Shown here one piece after another: positions 33,233-42,240 of a stretch of 64,000 nt of DNA. The stretch comes from Streptomyces sp. CGMCC 4.7035. GTDB taxonomy: Bacteria > Actinomycetota > Actinomycetes > Streptomycetales > Streptomycetaceae. The notes below the pieces were generated by a model. That model did no database searches, was not told the DNA's origin, and was given only the letters and a program-made list of their open reading frames with translations. A program made the position numbers and the translations under genes. Where the stretch lies: NCBI RefSeq assembly GCF_031583065.1, contig NZ_CP134053.1, forward strand, positions 4,154,001-4,218,000. The letters run 5' to 3'. How positions within the stretch are numbered: position 1 is the stretch's first letter; each line of letters begins with the position of its first letter.

Positions 33233-33538
33233 TCAGCCGTTGTCGACGGGCAGGACGACACCGTTGACGTTGTTCGCGGCGTCGGAGGCGGTTCGCCGGA
33301 TGCAGAGGGCACTCAGGACGGCGTCGGCCATGTACGCGGCCCCGGCCGTCTCGGTCCGCTTCCGCAGCTTGGCGTTGAGCGGTGCGGTCAGGTTCGTGAG
33401 GGTGGCGCCGCCCCAGCTGACGTCGCGGAAGTCGGCGGCTTCGAGCCCCAGTCCGCGCCCAGGTGGACGTACGGGCCCTTCGGCGGCCACGCCGCAGTCG
33501 AGCACCCCAGCCGGCCCGGCTCGTGCGGAGGTCTTCAT
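33233..33538 (-). pseudogene. C-terminal remnant of a short-chain dehydrogenase (SDR)
   Basis: A minus-strand frame ending TGA at 33233 reads AVLSALCIRRTASDAANNVN and then GVVLPVDNG, the unmistakable end of 3-oxoacyl-reductase-type SDRs. The Rossmann N-terminus and the YxxxK active site are absent. The first plausible start (ATG 33538) would give only about 101 residues, without SDR-like sequence before the end. It lies between two MarR-type boxes and the alcohol dehydrogenase, so it was probably once the first gene of that operon. Confidence 0.65.
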
Positions 33539-33722
33539 CGCTGTGTCCTGTCTGCCGTGCGAGGTGGTGCCGCGCCGACGTGCCGGACGGGGGGAGTGGG
33601 CCGGCCCGGCCCGAAGACGGCGCCGTTCCCCGTCCCCACGGGATGCGACGCGCAGGGGCCGCCACCGCTCGAGACGGCCCCTGGTCCGAAGTTCACGGCA
33701 GGGGACCGTGAGCCTCGGGGGA

Positions 33723-33767
33723 TTGCTTGAGTTAGGCAAGCGTAAATGACTTACTTGAGTCAAGCAA
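33723..33767. promoter_or_regulatory. Pair of MarR-type operator boxes
   Basis: TTGCTTGAGTTAGGCAA (33723-33739) and TTACTTGAGTCAAGCAA (33751-33767), 28 bases apart start to start. The second is an almost perfect palindrome (TTxCTTGA/TCAAGxAA). Both match the element at 37850-37866 in front of the MarR gene. They lie in an unusually A/T-rich patch upstream of the SDR remnant and alcohol dehydrogenase. The following stretch to 33964 holds no recognisable gene. Confidence 0.65.
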
Positions 33768-33964
33768 TGGAATTCAGAATTCCTGCTGGGGTGCCGTTGG
33801 ACCGCGCTGCGGTTGTCAGTACGAGATGAACATCCAGGCGGACGGCTCCGTGGCCGCGTACCGCACCGGTGAAGGAGATCGCCCGGGGTGGGTCGCCGCT
33901 CTGAGGAATCCCGAGGTGGTCGCGGCGGCCGTCAGCCGACACCGTGAGTCGTCATCCGCAGCCG

Positions 33965-34873
33965 TCAGCCACGCCGTGCGGCGATGCTGACCGTGTTGGC
34001 GGCGACGACGGCTCCGATGCCCGCCCACTCCGTCCAGCCCAGCCGCTGGCCGAGGACGATCCATCCGACCACGGCGGCCAGGACGGGGTTGACGCTCATG
34101 AAGAGCCCGAACGCCGGCGCCGAGACACGGCGCAGCGTCAGCAGGTCCGCGAGGTACGGCACCGCGGACGAGAGGACACCGGCGGCGACGGCACAGGCGG
34201 CGGCCGCGGCGGTCGGCGGGTGGCGGAGGGCGACGACGACTCCGACCGGCAGGAACACCAGGGCGGACACTCCGGCCGCGGCCGCCGCTCCCTGGGCCCC
34301 TGCGGTGCGCCGGCCGACGGTGCGGTTGAGCAGGATGTACGACGCCCAGCAGCCGGCGGCCAGCAGCCCCAGCCCCATCCCGAGGTAGTCCGTGGACGGC
34401 CGCGGCCGCATCAACGTGACCACGCCCGCCGCGGCGATCAGCGCACAGCACGCGTCGACGCGCCGCCGTGAGGCGGCCAGGGCGATGCTGAGCGGGCCGA
34501 GGAACTCCAGGGTCACCGCGAGCCCGAGGCCGATACGGTCCACGGCGGTGTACAGGGACAGGTTCATCGTCCCGAACACCGCGGCGAGCAGCAGCACGGG
34601 CCACCACTGCCGCCAGGTGAAGGTCCGCAGCCGGGGCCGGCCGACGGCCAGCAGGGCGAGCGCGGCGACGTACTGGCGCACCGCCACGACACCGACGGGC
34701 CCGAGGACGGGGAAGGCCAGCGACCCGATCGCGGCACCGATCTGGTTGGACAGACCGCTGCCGACCATGGTGAGGACACCGGTCAGGGTCGTTTCGGCGG
34801 ACTTCGTACCCTCGGGTGCCGGGGCGGCCCGGCGCGTGGCCGGTGCCGCCGGTCGTGCGGATGCTCCGTGCAT
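33965..34873 (-). CDS. EamA/DMT-family transporter (RhtA-like)
   Basis: About 302 residues with ten predicted membrane segments in two EamA repeats. Examples are SGLSNQIGAAIGSLAFPVLG early and APAFGLFMSVNPVLAAVVGW late; the latter is the conserved end of the second repeat. Family members export amino acids or small metabolites. ATG 34873 is chosen; the next possible start at 34930 would leave only 11 bases to the divergent LysR gene. The divergent LysR regulator suggests that it controls this exporter, a common pairing. Confidence 0.9.
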   Translation of the reverse strand: MHGASARPAAPATRRAAPAPEGTKSAETTLTGVLTMVGSGLSNQIGAAIGSLAFPVLGPVGVVAVRQYVAALALLAVGRPRLRTFTWRQWWPVLLLAAVFGTMNLSLYTAVDRIGLGLAVTLEFLGPLSIALAASRRRVDACCALIAAAGVVTLMRPRPSTDYLGMGLGLLAAGCWASYILLNRTVGRRTAGAQGAAAAAGVSALVFLPVGVVVALRHPPTAAAAACAVAAGVLSSAVPYLADLLTLRRVSAPAFGLFMSVNPVLAAVVGWIVLGQRLGWTEWAGIGAVVAANTVSIAARRG

Positions 34874-34941
34874 GCTCCGATCGTGGGACTCTCCCGGCCT
34901 TGCGAAAAATGCATCCGCACCGCCATCCATACGCTGTAGTC

Positions 34942-35799
34942 ATGCACGATGTGGAGTTGCGGCAGCTGCGCTGTCTCGTCGCGATCGTCGACGAGGGGAC
35001 GTTCACCGACGCCGCCATCGCCCTGGGGGTTTCCCAGGCGGCCGTGTCCCGCACACTGGCCTCGCTCGAACGCGCCCTGGGCGTACGACTGCTGCGCCGT
35101 ACCTCCCGCGAGGTGAGCCCGACCGGCACCGGTCTGCGTGTGGTGGCGCACGCCCGGCGGGTGCTCGCCGAGGTGGAGGGCCTGGTCCGCGACGCCACGT
35201 CGGGCCACGCCCGGCTGCGGATCGGATACGCCTGGTCGGCGCTCGGCCGCCACACGCTCGCCTTCCAGCGGTCCTGGCGGGTGCAGCACCCGGAGACCGA
35301 CCTGCACCTCGTGCGCGTCAACTCGGCCACGGCCGGCCTTGCGGAAGGGGCCTGTGATCTCGCGGTGATGCGCAGGCCGCTGGACGACCGGCGCTTCGAG
35401 TCGGCGATCGTCGGGCTCGAACGGCGGCTGTGCGCCATGGCCGCCGACGATCCGCTGGCCGGGCGCCGCTCGGTGCGACTCGCCGACCTCAGTGGACGCA
35501 CCCTCCTGGTCGACCGCCGCACCGGCACCACGACCGCGGACCTGTGGCCGGTGGACGCCCGGCCCGCCACCGAGGACACGCACGACGTCGACGACTGGCT
35601 GGCCGCGATCTCCACCGGCCGCCGCATCGGCGTGACAGCGGAGTCCACCGCCAACCAGTACTCCCGGCCCGGCGTCGTCTACCGGCCGGTGCGCGACGCC
35701 GAGCCGATCGCCGTACGGCTCGCCTGGTGGCGGGACGATCCGCACCCCGCCGCCCAGGCCGTGATGGAGCTGCTCACCTCGCTCTACCGCACGCACTGA
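34942..35799 (+). CDS. LysR-family transcriptional regulator
   Basis: A 285-residue protein. The N-terminal winged helix (about 1-60) has VELRQLRCLVAIVDEGTFTD and GVSQAAVSRTLASLERALG, the family signature. The C-terminal effector-binding domain (about 90-280) follows, starting at ARLRIGYAWS. The start is ATG 34942. It is divergent from the EamA exporter with 68 bases between starts, where the shared operator must lie. The effector is unknown. Confidence 0.92.
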   Translation: MHDVELRQLRCLVAIVDEGTFTDAAIALGVSQAAVSRTLASLERALGVRLLRRTSREVSPTGTGLRVVAHARRVLAEVEGLVRDATSGHARLRIGYAWSALGRHTLAFQRSWRVQHPETDLHLVRVNSATAGLAEGACDLAVMRRPLDDRRFESAIVGLERRLCAMAADDPLAGRRSVRLADLSGRTLLVDRRTGTTTADLWPVDARPATEDTHDVDDWLAAISTGRRIGVTAESTANQYSRPGVVYRPVRDAEPIAVRLAWWRDDPHPAAQAVMELLTSLYRTH

Positions 35800-35889
35800 G
35801 GCCCGGCGGCCGCGCGGACCCGCCGGGCGACGGAAGCCGAACGGGGATCAGCCGGAGGCCTTGCGGCGGAGCGCGAGGGAAACGGGACT

Positions 35890-36266
35890 TCATGGTCGGC
35901 GCGAGCGGTGGCCAAGGCGGCCGTCGCGGCCAGTGACGAGCAGCTGGCCGAACTGGCCGACCTGGGCGCGGGATGACCAAGGCCGTCGCCGACGGCGAGC
36001 CGGTGACGTACTCCGAGCTCAACCAGGAACTGCACGACCGGATCAGGCAGTTCTCCGGCCAGCAGACGGCCGTGGAACTGCTGGAGCGGCTCAACGCACA
36101 ACTGGTCCGCCATCGCTTCCAGTTGGCGCTGCGGCCGGGACGCCCGCAGCACTCCCTGAACGAGCACCTGGCCATGATCGAGGCAATTCGGGCCAGGGAT
36201 CCGCAGGCGGCCGAGGCGGCCGTCCGCGCCCACCTCACCAGCGTGATCGAGGCGCTGCGCGACTGA
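35890..36266 (+). pseudogene. Frameshifted remnant of a GntR/FCD-family regulator
   Basis: The frame from 35973 to 36266 encodes an FCD ligand-binding fragment: MTKAVADGEPVTYSELNQEL, then HSLNEHLAMIEAIRARDPQA and AAVRAHL. The sequence just before it, AVAKAAVAASDEQLAELADL, is also FCD but lies in another frame that stops at a TGA overlapping the ATG near 35971. The two pieces join by a single frameshift. The DNA-binding GntR domain is absent. The 97-codon downstream piece may still be translated, but it cannot be a functional regulator alone. Confidence 0.7.
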
Positions 36267-36710
36267 CGCGAGCGAGGCGGGCGCGCACGCGCCCGCCTCC
36301 CCCAAACTCTCGGCTTCCCCACTCCCGGCTTCGCCCGAGCGGGGGACCCCCGTGAGCGGACGGCGTCGAGCGGGACGCCGCAGGAGCTGGTCGCGACGCA
36401 CTGACGGGCGCCGCGCACTGAGGGGCACGATTGTTTCCCGGTACTGCGTCGAACGACGTTACGAAGGGCGCCTCCGTGGCCACCAGCCGGCACGTACCGG
36501 GAAGGGGGTGCCCGTGGCGCCCAAGGTGTGGCGCGAGCTGACGCTGCACGCCGGGAGGCTCGGCATCACGCCGCCCACGACCGGCGCGCGAGTCTGACAG
36601 CGCCCGCCCGAGGAGAGAGCCCGCCCGGGGGAGGGGAGGGCCGGGTGGTCGGGGTGTCCGGGTGGGGTCACGGCCGCCCCGGCCGTCGTACCGGGGCGCG
36701 CCGAGTCGTC
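36267..36710. other. Intergenic region with no recognised gene
   Basis: 444 bases between the GntR remnant and the 3' end of the alpha/beta hydrolase. A short plus-strand frame ending TGA at 36597 (from GTG 36513, VAPKVWRELTLHAGRLGITP) has coding-like composition but no recognisable homology or complete gene. It may be another decayed 3' end. Confidence 0.35.
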
Positions 36711-36817
36711 CGCCCGGCTCATGGGGTGTCGTCGACGGCCTTGCGTACCTGGAGTGCCGAGTTCGCCCGGCTCATGGGGTGTCGGGCACCTCGGTGTCGA
36801 CCGCCTTGCGTACCTGG
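36711..36817. repeat. Partial tandem duplication of the 3' end of the alpha/beta hydrolase gene
   Basis: Copy one (36711-36752) repeats the end of the hydrolase gene (copy two, 36764-36817). Both begin CGCCCGGCTCATGGGGTGTC and end with CGCCTTGCGTACCTGG or one mismatch to it. Copy two carries 12 extra bases in the middle. On the minus strand both encode QVRKAVD...DTP and a stop, so the gene tail was duplicated just downstream of itself. Confidence 0.7.
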
Positions 36818-37719
36818 CGCGCGATCAGGGCGTAGATCTCGCGGGCCTTCTCGTCGTCCGTGCCGTCGTACCCGTGATCGGCGCCGGGCACGTCGTAGTA
36901 CTCGACCAACGCGCCCGCCTCGCGCAGCCGTTCGGCGTAGCGCTGTCCCTCAGCCTTGAGCAGGTCGTACTCCGCGGTGACGACCAGGGCCGGGGCGATA
37001 CCCCTGAGGTCCGCGGTGTCCGACGGATGGGCGGGCGAGACCAGAGGGTCGGCACGCCGGCGCGGTTCCGGCACGTACGAGGTGTCGAAGACCTCCGCCA
37101 TCCACGGGCGCAGCAGCGGCCTGGCGATGGCGGCGCGCTTGTCCTTGGCGCTCGTGGCGAGGTCGAGCGGGGGATAGTGGAGGACCTGGAGGGCGATCCC
37201 GGGCCCGCCCTCTTCTAGGGCCTGCCGTGCCACGGCCGCCGCGAGGCCGCCTCCGGCGCTCTGCCCGCCCACGGTGAGCCGGCCGCCGTCCCAGCCCTGC
37301 TCGGCACCGTGCTCGGCGACCCAGCGGACGATGTCGTACGCCTGACGGGGCGGGGCGGGAAACGGGTGTTGCGGTGCGACGACGTAGTCCACGTTGATCA
37401 CGGCGACTCCCGCTTGCGCGGCGAGAGCGCGGCAGAACGGATCGTCCGTCTCCGTCAGCGGCATGACGTAGCCGCCGCCGTGGAAGTTGACGTGGACGGG
37501 GGGCGTGCCCTTGGTCCGAGGCAGGTAGACCACGACCCTGGCCGGGGCGACGGAGGTCGGTACGGTCAACTCACGCGTGTTGCGCGGAAACTCCGGCAGG
37601 CGGGCGAGTGAGGAGGCCCGGGAACCCCGTCCGGAGGGCCGTCGCTCGGCCATGACGGACAGACGTTGCATGGTCTTGGCGGCGAAGGCGGCCACCGCGG
37701 GCCGGGCCAGGACGGACAT
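36772..37719 (-). CDS. Alpha/beta hydrolase (hormone-sensitive lipase-type esterase)
   Basis: A 315-residue esterase. The HSL oxyanion motif HGGGY (80-84), nucleophile Ser154 in GGQSAGGG, and a C-terminal acid/His pair in EYYDVPGADHGYDG are visible. Such enzymes cleave short acyl or aryl esters. The start is ATG 37719 with GGAG upstream. It is divergent from the MarR regulator, with the 17-bp MarR-type box in the intervening 167 bases, so it may be a direct target. The last 50 bases are partially duplicated downstream. Confidence 0.9.
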   Translation of the reverse strand: MSVLARPAVAAFAAKTMQRLSVMAERRPSGRGSRASSLARLPEFPRNTRELTVPTSVAPARVVVYLPRTKGTPPVHVNFHGGGYVMPLTETDDPFCRALAAQAGVAVINVDYVVAPQHPFPAPPRQAYDIVRWVAEHGAEQGWDGGRLTVGGQSAGGGLAAAVARQALEEGGPGIALQVLHYPPLDLATSAKDKRAAIARPLLRPWMAEVFDTSYVPEPRRRADPLVSPAHPSDTADLRGIAPALVVTAEYDLLKAEGQRYAERLREAGALVEYYDVPGADHGYDGTDDEKAREIYALIARQVRKAVDTEVPDTP

Positions 37720-37849
37720 ACGGCTCCGATCGGTCGAACGTGTTTCTCGTCGGCACCTGAATCATCAGGTTTCCTGGCGATCGATGGGGGGTGACGATAC
37801 ACGTTTCGGCCGTGGCCCGGCTACGGCTGCGGGGGCGGGTCATCGGAAG

Positions 37850-37866
37850 TTACTTGAGTTAGGCAA
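37850..37866. promoter_or_regulatory. MarR-type operator box at the marR/esterase divergent promoter
   Basis: TTACTTGAGTTAGGCAA lies 20 bases before the MarR start and matches both boxes at 33723-33767 (14 to 16 of 17 bases). It overlaps the expected promoter (TATGGT or TAAACT as -10 just downstream), so binding would repress marR. Control of the divergent esterase is also possible. Confidence 0.65.
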
Positions 37867-37886
37867 CGATATGGTAAACTTGCTGT

Positions 37887-38411
37887 GTGCCCACTCCACA
37901 GCCCCCGTCGGCCCCCGCCTCGCCGGAAGTGATCGAGATCGAGCGCGCGCTCAACCGCATCACCTATTTGAGCACGCGCGCCCGACAGCACAACCACCTG
38001 ATGGCTCTGGCCGGTGTGCCGCTGGACCGTGCCGCCGTGGCGCTGCTGCGGCAGATCGCCGACTCCGAGCCGCTGCGTCCGGGGGAGCTGGCCAACCGGC
38101 TCGGAGTCGAGGCCTCCCATGTGACGCGGCAGGTGCAGCAGCTGCAGAAGGCCGGGTACGTCTCCCGCGTGCCCGACCCCGACGACCGCCGCGCCCAGCG
38201 CATCGAACTCACCACGCTCGGTCAGCAGGCCATCGACCGCATCCGCGAGGCCGGCGTGAGGGGCATGCAGGTGGCTCTGTCCCGGTGGTCGCCCGAGGAG
38301 CTGCGGCAGCTCGCCACCCTCTTCCACCGCATGGTCGACGACTTCCTCGCCTACGCCGTCGACGAGGACGCCGTCCAGGAGATCCTCGCGGCCGCACGCC
38401 CCGAATCCTGA
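37887..38411 (+). CDS. MarR-family transcriptional regulator
   Basis: A 174-residue winged-helix regulator. The DNA-binding part (about 45-110) has LRPGELANRLGVEASHVTRQ and the wing DPDDRRAQRIELTTLG, both family hallmarks. The start is GTG 37887 with no clear ribosome site; the -10-like TAAACT lies only 6-12 bases before it, so the message may be nearly leaderless. It is probably self-regulated through the box at 37850-37866. The recurrence of that box at 33.7 kb points to the alcohol dehydrogenase unit as another target. The next gene, an ABC exporter on the opposite strand, converges with 12 bases between ends. Confidence 0.9.
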   Translation: MPTPQPPSAPASPEVIEIERALNRITYLSTRARQHNHLMALAGVPLDRAAVALLRQIADSEPLRPGELANRLGVEASHVTRQVQQLQKAGYVSRVPDPDDRRAQRIELTTLGQQAIDRIREAGVRGMQVALSRWSPEELRQLATLFHRMVDDFLAYAVDEDAVQEILAAARPES

Positions 38412-38423
38412 CGTGACCCGGCG

Positions 38424-40190
38424 TCAGCCGGCCGTGGCGAGGAACTGGGTCGCGGCCAGTTCGGCGTAGAGCGGGTCCGCGGCGACCAGTTCGCGGTGCG
38501 TTCCGACCGCGCGGACGCGGCCCGCGTCCATGACGACGATCCGGTCGGCCATCGTCACGGTGGACAGCCGGTGCGCGACCACCAGCACCGTCGTGGACCG
38601 CGCCACATCCGCGACCGTGTCCCGCAGCGCCGCCTCGTTGACCGCGTCGAGCTGCGAGGTCGCCTCGTCCAGGAGCAGCAGACGCGGGCGGCGCAGCAAC
38701 GCGCGGGCGATCGCGACACGCTGGCGTTCGCCGCCGGACAGCTTGGTCCCACGATGCCCGACCAGGGTGTCCGGACCACGGGGGAGCCGCTCCACCAGAC
38801 CGTCCAGCCGCGTCGTCTTGAGCACGCCCTCCAGCTCCGCGCCGTCGGCCTCCGGATTGCCGAGAAGCAGGTTGTCGCGCAGGGAACCGGACAGCACGGG
38901 CGCGTCCTGCTCCACATAACCGATCGCGGCCCGCAGCGCGGACAGCTCCCACTCGGTCACGTCACGGCCGTCGAGCGTGATCGTGCCCGCCTCGGGGTCG
39001 TAGAACCGCTCGATCAGCGAGAACACGGTCGTCTTGCCCGCGCCCGAGGGGCCGACGAACGCGGTCATGCCCTGCGCAGGCACCGCGAAGGTCACGCCGT
39101 GGTGCACGTACGGCAGGTCGTCCGCGTACCGGAAGCGCACATCCTGGAAGGCGAGCGCGGCTGGCTGCGCACCGGGGGACGGCAACGGCGCGGGCCGCGT
39201 GGACGGTTCGGCCGGCAGGCGCAGCGCCTCCTGGATGCGGCTGAGCGCGGCGGCGCCCGTCTGGTACTGGGTGATCGCCCCCACCACCTGCTGGATCGGC
39301 GACATCAGATAGAAGACATAGAGCAGGAAGGCGACCAGCGTGCCCACGTCGACGGCGCCGGTCGCGACCCGGGCACCGCCCACCGCCAGCACGGTGATGA
39401 ACGCGATCTGCATGGCGAGGCCCGCCGTGTTGCCCGCGGCCGCCGACCACCTGGCGGCCCGCACGCTCTGCCGCCACGACTCCTCGGCCGCCGCGTGGAC
39501 GCCCTCCTCCTCGCGGTGTTCCGCACCCGACGCCTTGACGGTGCGCAGCGCGCCGAGTACCCGCTCCAGGGACGCGCCCATCGCGCCCACCGCGTCCTGC
39601 GCCTGCCGGCTCGCCCGGTTGATGCGCGGCACGATGACGCCGAGCACGGTGCCCGCCAGCAGGATCACTGCGAGCGTGACGCCCAGCAGCACCGCGTCGA
39701 CCAGGCCCATCATCACCACCGTCGCGAGCAGCGTCAGCCCGCCGGTGCCGAAGCCGACCAGCGAGTCGGTGGTGACCTCCCGCAGCAGTGTCGTGTCGGA
39801 GGTGACGCGGGCCATCAGGTCGCCGGGTTCGGTGCGGTCCACGGCGGATATCCGCAGCCGCAGCAGATACGACGACAGCGCGCGCCGCGCACCGAGCACC
39901 ACGGACTCGGCGGTACGCCGCAGCACGTACGAACCCAGTGCGCCCACCGCCGCGTTGGCGACCACCAGCCCCGACATGCCGAGCAGGGCCCGCGTGATGG
40001 GCCGGTCGTGCTCCAGGTCGTCGATCAGACCGCGGGCGACCAGTGGCAGAAGGAGCCCGGTGGCGCCGGTGGCCAGCGCCAGCAGCGCGCCCGTGAACAG
40101 CGACCACCGGTGCGGTCGTACGTAACCGAGGAGCAGCCGCCACGCGGGCGGCCCGGATCGCGGCTCTGCTTCCGTCTTTGTGATGCTCAC
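38424..40190 (-). CDS. ABC exporter, fused membrane and ATP-binding domains (MsbA/LmrA-like)
   Basis: A 588-residue half-transporter that would act as a homodimer. Six membrane helices (about 20-310) are followed by an ATPase domain with Walker [10 protein letters not shown], signature LSGGERQRV, Walker [13 protein letters not shown] and the switch His in VVAHRLST. Such proteins export lipids, drugs or peptides. There is no peptidase domain and no partner, unlike the NHLM pair at 9-14 kb. The start is GTG 40190. It converges on the MarR gene and is divergent from the mycothiol dehydrogenase. Confidence 0.92.
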   Translation of the reverse strand: MSITKTEAEPRSGPPAWRLLLGYVRPHRWSLFTGALLALATGATGLLLPLVARGLIDDLEHDRPITRALLGMSGLVVANAAVGALGSYVLRRTAESVVLGARRALSSYLLRLRISAVDRTEPGDLMARVTSDTTLLREVTTDSLVGFGTGGLTLLATVVMMGLVDAVLLGVTLAVILLAGTVLGVIVPRINRASRQAQDAVGAMGASLERVLGALRTVKASGAEHREEEGVHAAAEESWRQSVRAARWSAAAGNTAGLAMQIAFITVLAVGGARVATGAVDVGTLVAFLLYVFYLMSPIQQVVGAITQYQTGAAALSRIQEALRLPAEPSTRPAPLPSPGAQPAALAFQDVRFRYADDLPYVHHGVTFAVPAQGMTAFVGPSGAGKTTVFSLIERFYDPEAGTITLDGRDVTEWELSALRAAIGYVEQDAPVLSGSLRDNLLLGNPEADGAELEGVLKTTRLDGLVERLPRGPDTLVGHRGTKLSGGERQRVAIARALLRRPRLLLLDEATSQLDAVNEAALRDTVADVARSTTVLVVAHRLSTVTMADRIVVMDAGRVRAVGTHRELVAADPLYAELAATQFLATAG

Positions 40191-40415
40191 GGCGTTCCTC
40201 GCGGGGTCGGGGGCGTTCAGCCTACGTCCGGCGTGTCATGCGGATGCCGTCCCCGTGCCTGTGCACGGACCGGTACTTGGCGTCGATCTCACTTCCGTCG
40301 CGCGGAATACGTGCAGAAGACGTGCCTGTCGAGCAAGGATCATGTGTGTGGGCCGCCGTGGCCCGCACCGGGCGCGCACCGCGCTCGCGCTTCACCGACG
40401 GAAGGCAGCACCACC

Positions 40416-41504
40416 ATGGCTCAGGAAGTACGCGGCGTGATCGCCCCTGGCAAGGACGAGCCGGTTCGGGTCGAGACGATCGTCGTACCGGATCCGGGTC
40501 CTGGTGAGGCGGTGGTGCGGGTCCAGGCCTGCGGGGTGTGCCATACCGACCTGCACTACAAGCAGGGCGGTATCAGCGACGACTTCCCGTTCCTGCTCGG
40601 CCACGAGGCGGCCGGGATCGTCGAGTCGGTCGGCGAGGGCGTCACGGACGTCGCGCCCGGCGACTTCGTCATCCTCAACTGGCGGGCGGTGTGCGGCCAG
40701 TGCCGCGCCTGTCTGCGCGGCCGCCCCTGGTACTGCTTCAACACGCACAACGCGAAGCAGAAAATGACCCTCGCCTCCACCGGCCAGGAGCTCTCCCCGG
40801 CCCTCGGCATCGGCGCCTTCGCGGAGAAGACCCTGGTCGCGGCCGGACAGTGCACCAAGGTCGACCCGTCCGTCTCCCCGGCGGTGGCCGGGCTCCTGGG
40901 CTGCGGTGTGATGGCGGGCATCGGCGCCGCCATCAACACCGGAAACGTCGGCCGGGGCGACTCGGTCGCGGTCATCGGCTGCGGCGGTGTCGGCGACGCC
41001 GCGATCGCGGGATCGTACCTGGCGGGCGCGTCGAAGATCATCGCGGTGGACGTCGACGACCGCAAGCTCACCACGGCGAAGGAACTGGGTGCGACCCACG
41101 CCGTCAACTCCAAGGAGACCGACCCCGTCGAGGCGATCCGCGAGCTGACCGGCGGCTTCGGCGCCGACGTCGTCATCGAGGCGGTCGGCCGCCCGGAGAC
41201 GTACAAGCAGGCCTTCTACGCCCGCGACCTGGCCGGCACGGTCGTCCTCGTCGGTGTTCCCACCCCCGAGATGAAGCTGGAACTGCCGCTCCTCGACGTC
41301 TTCGGGCGCGGCGGCGCCCTGAAGTCCTCCTGGTACGGCGACTGCCTGCCCTCCCGCGACTTCCCGACGCTGATCGACCTGCATCTCCAGGGCCGTCTGC
41401 CGCTGGAGAAGTTCGTCTCCGAGACCATCGCCCTGGACGAGGTCGAGAAGGCCTTCGAGCGGATGCACCACGGGGACGTGCTGCGCTCGGTGGTGGTGCT
41501 GTGA
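40416..41504 (+). CDS. mscR: S-(hydroxymethyl)mycothiol dehydrogenase
   Basis: A 362-residue zinc medium-chain dehydrogenase of the mycothiol-dependent formaldehyde dehydrogenase group. Catalytic zinc ligands lie in [11 protein letters not shown] and GHEAAG. The structural zinc cysteines lie in [15 protein letters not shown], and the NAD motif is [12 protein letters not shown]. The [12 protein letters not shown] stretch is characteristic. It oxidises the formaldehyde-mycothiol adduct and also reduces S-nitrosomycothiol. The start is ATG 40416 with GAAGG upstream. Its stop overlaps the start of the metallo-hydrolase gene, the usual partner. Confidence 0.93.
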   Translation: MAQEVRGVIAPGKDEPVRVETIVVPDPGPGEAVVRVQACGVCHTDLHYKQGGISDDFPFLLGHEAAGIVESVGEGVTDVAPGDFVILNWRAVCGQCRACLRGRPWYCFNTHNAKQKMTLASTGQELSPALGIGAFAEKTLVAAGQCTKVDPSVSPAVAGLLGCGVMAGIGAAINTGNVGRGDSVAVIGCGGVGDAAIAGSYLAGASKIIAVDVDDRKLTTAKELGATHAVNSKETDPVEAIRELTGGFGADVVIEAVGRPETYKQAFYARDLAGTVVLVGVPTPEMKLELPLLDVFGRGGALKSSWYGDCLPSRDFPTLIDLHLQGRLPLEKFVSETIALDEVEKAFERMHHGDVLRSVVVL

Positions 41505-42133
41505 TGGCCGCGCGCATCGACCACCTGGTCACCTCCGGCACCTTCTCGCTCGACGGCGGTACCTGGGAGGTGGACAACAACGTGTGGATCGTCGGCGACG
41601 ACCGCGAGGCCGTGGTCATCGACGCCGCCCACGACGCCGACGCGATCGCCGAGGCCGTCGGCGACCGGCGGCTGCGTGCCATCGTGTGCACGCACGCCCA
41701 CAACGACCACATCGACGCGGCGCCCGCGCTCGCCGACCGGACCGGCGCGACGATCTGGCTCCACCCGGACGACCTGCCGCTGTGGAAGCTCACCCACCCC
41801 GACCGCCTCCCCGACCGCTGGCTGGCCGACGGCCAGGTCATCGAGACGGCCGGCACGGATCTGACGGTTCTGCACACCCCCGGCCATGCGCCCGGTGCCG
41901 TCTGCCTCTACGACCCGGGCCTCGGCACGGTGTTCACCGGCGACACCCTCTTCCAGGGCGGCCCGGGGGCCACCGGACGCTCGTACTCCCACTTCCCGAC
42001 GATCATCGCGTCGATCCGTGACCGGCTGCTGACCCTGCCGCCCGAGACGGTGGTCCGCACGGGGCACGGCGAGACGACGACCATCGGCGCCGAGGCACCC
42101 CACCTCGACGAGTGGATCACGCGCGGCCACTGA
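41504..42133 (+). CDS. MBL-fold metallo-hydrolase, mycothiol pathway partner
   Basis: A 209-residue glyoxalase II-like enzyme. The metal motif is THAHNDHID, a variant of HxHxDH, followed by HTPGHAPGAVCLYD and FTGDTLFQGGPG. It is translated from an ATG that overlaps the mscR stop (TGATG). In actinomycetes this gene pair accompanies mycothiol-dependent formaldehyde oxidation, and the hydrolase probably cleaves the S-formylmycothiol product or a related thioester. The exact substrate is inferred from this conserved pairing. Confidence 0.9.
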   Translation: MAARIDHLVTSGTFSLDGGTWEVDNNVWIVGDDREAVVIDAAHDADAIAEAVGDRRLRAIVCTHAHNDHIDAAPALADRTGATIWLHPDDLPLWKLTHPDRLPDRWLADGQVIETAGTDLTVLHTPGHAPGAVCLYDPGLGTVFTGDTLFQGGPGATGRSYSHFPTIIASIRDRLLTLPPETVVRTGHGETTTIGAEAPHLDEWITRGH

Positions 42134-42240
42134 CGAAAGCCACGGGCCTCTGACCGGAAAACCGGAAAGGGCGACAGAAGGTGTCCGGCTTTCGCGACAT
42201 CCTCGATGCGAAATCGGTTCGAGGAGCGCGGAGGTCGGAC

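Noticed and set aside
34873..34930. An N-terminal extension of the EamA transporter
   Set aside because: It would leave only 11 bases to the divergent LysR start and adds no membrane or signal sequence.
36513..36597. A 27-codon plus-strand frame beginning VAPKVWRELTLHAG
   Set aside because: The codon pattern is plausible, but there is no recognisable family and no complete gene, so it is only mentioned in the intergenic entry.
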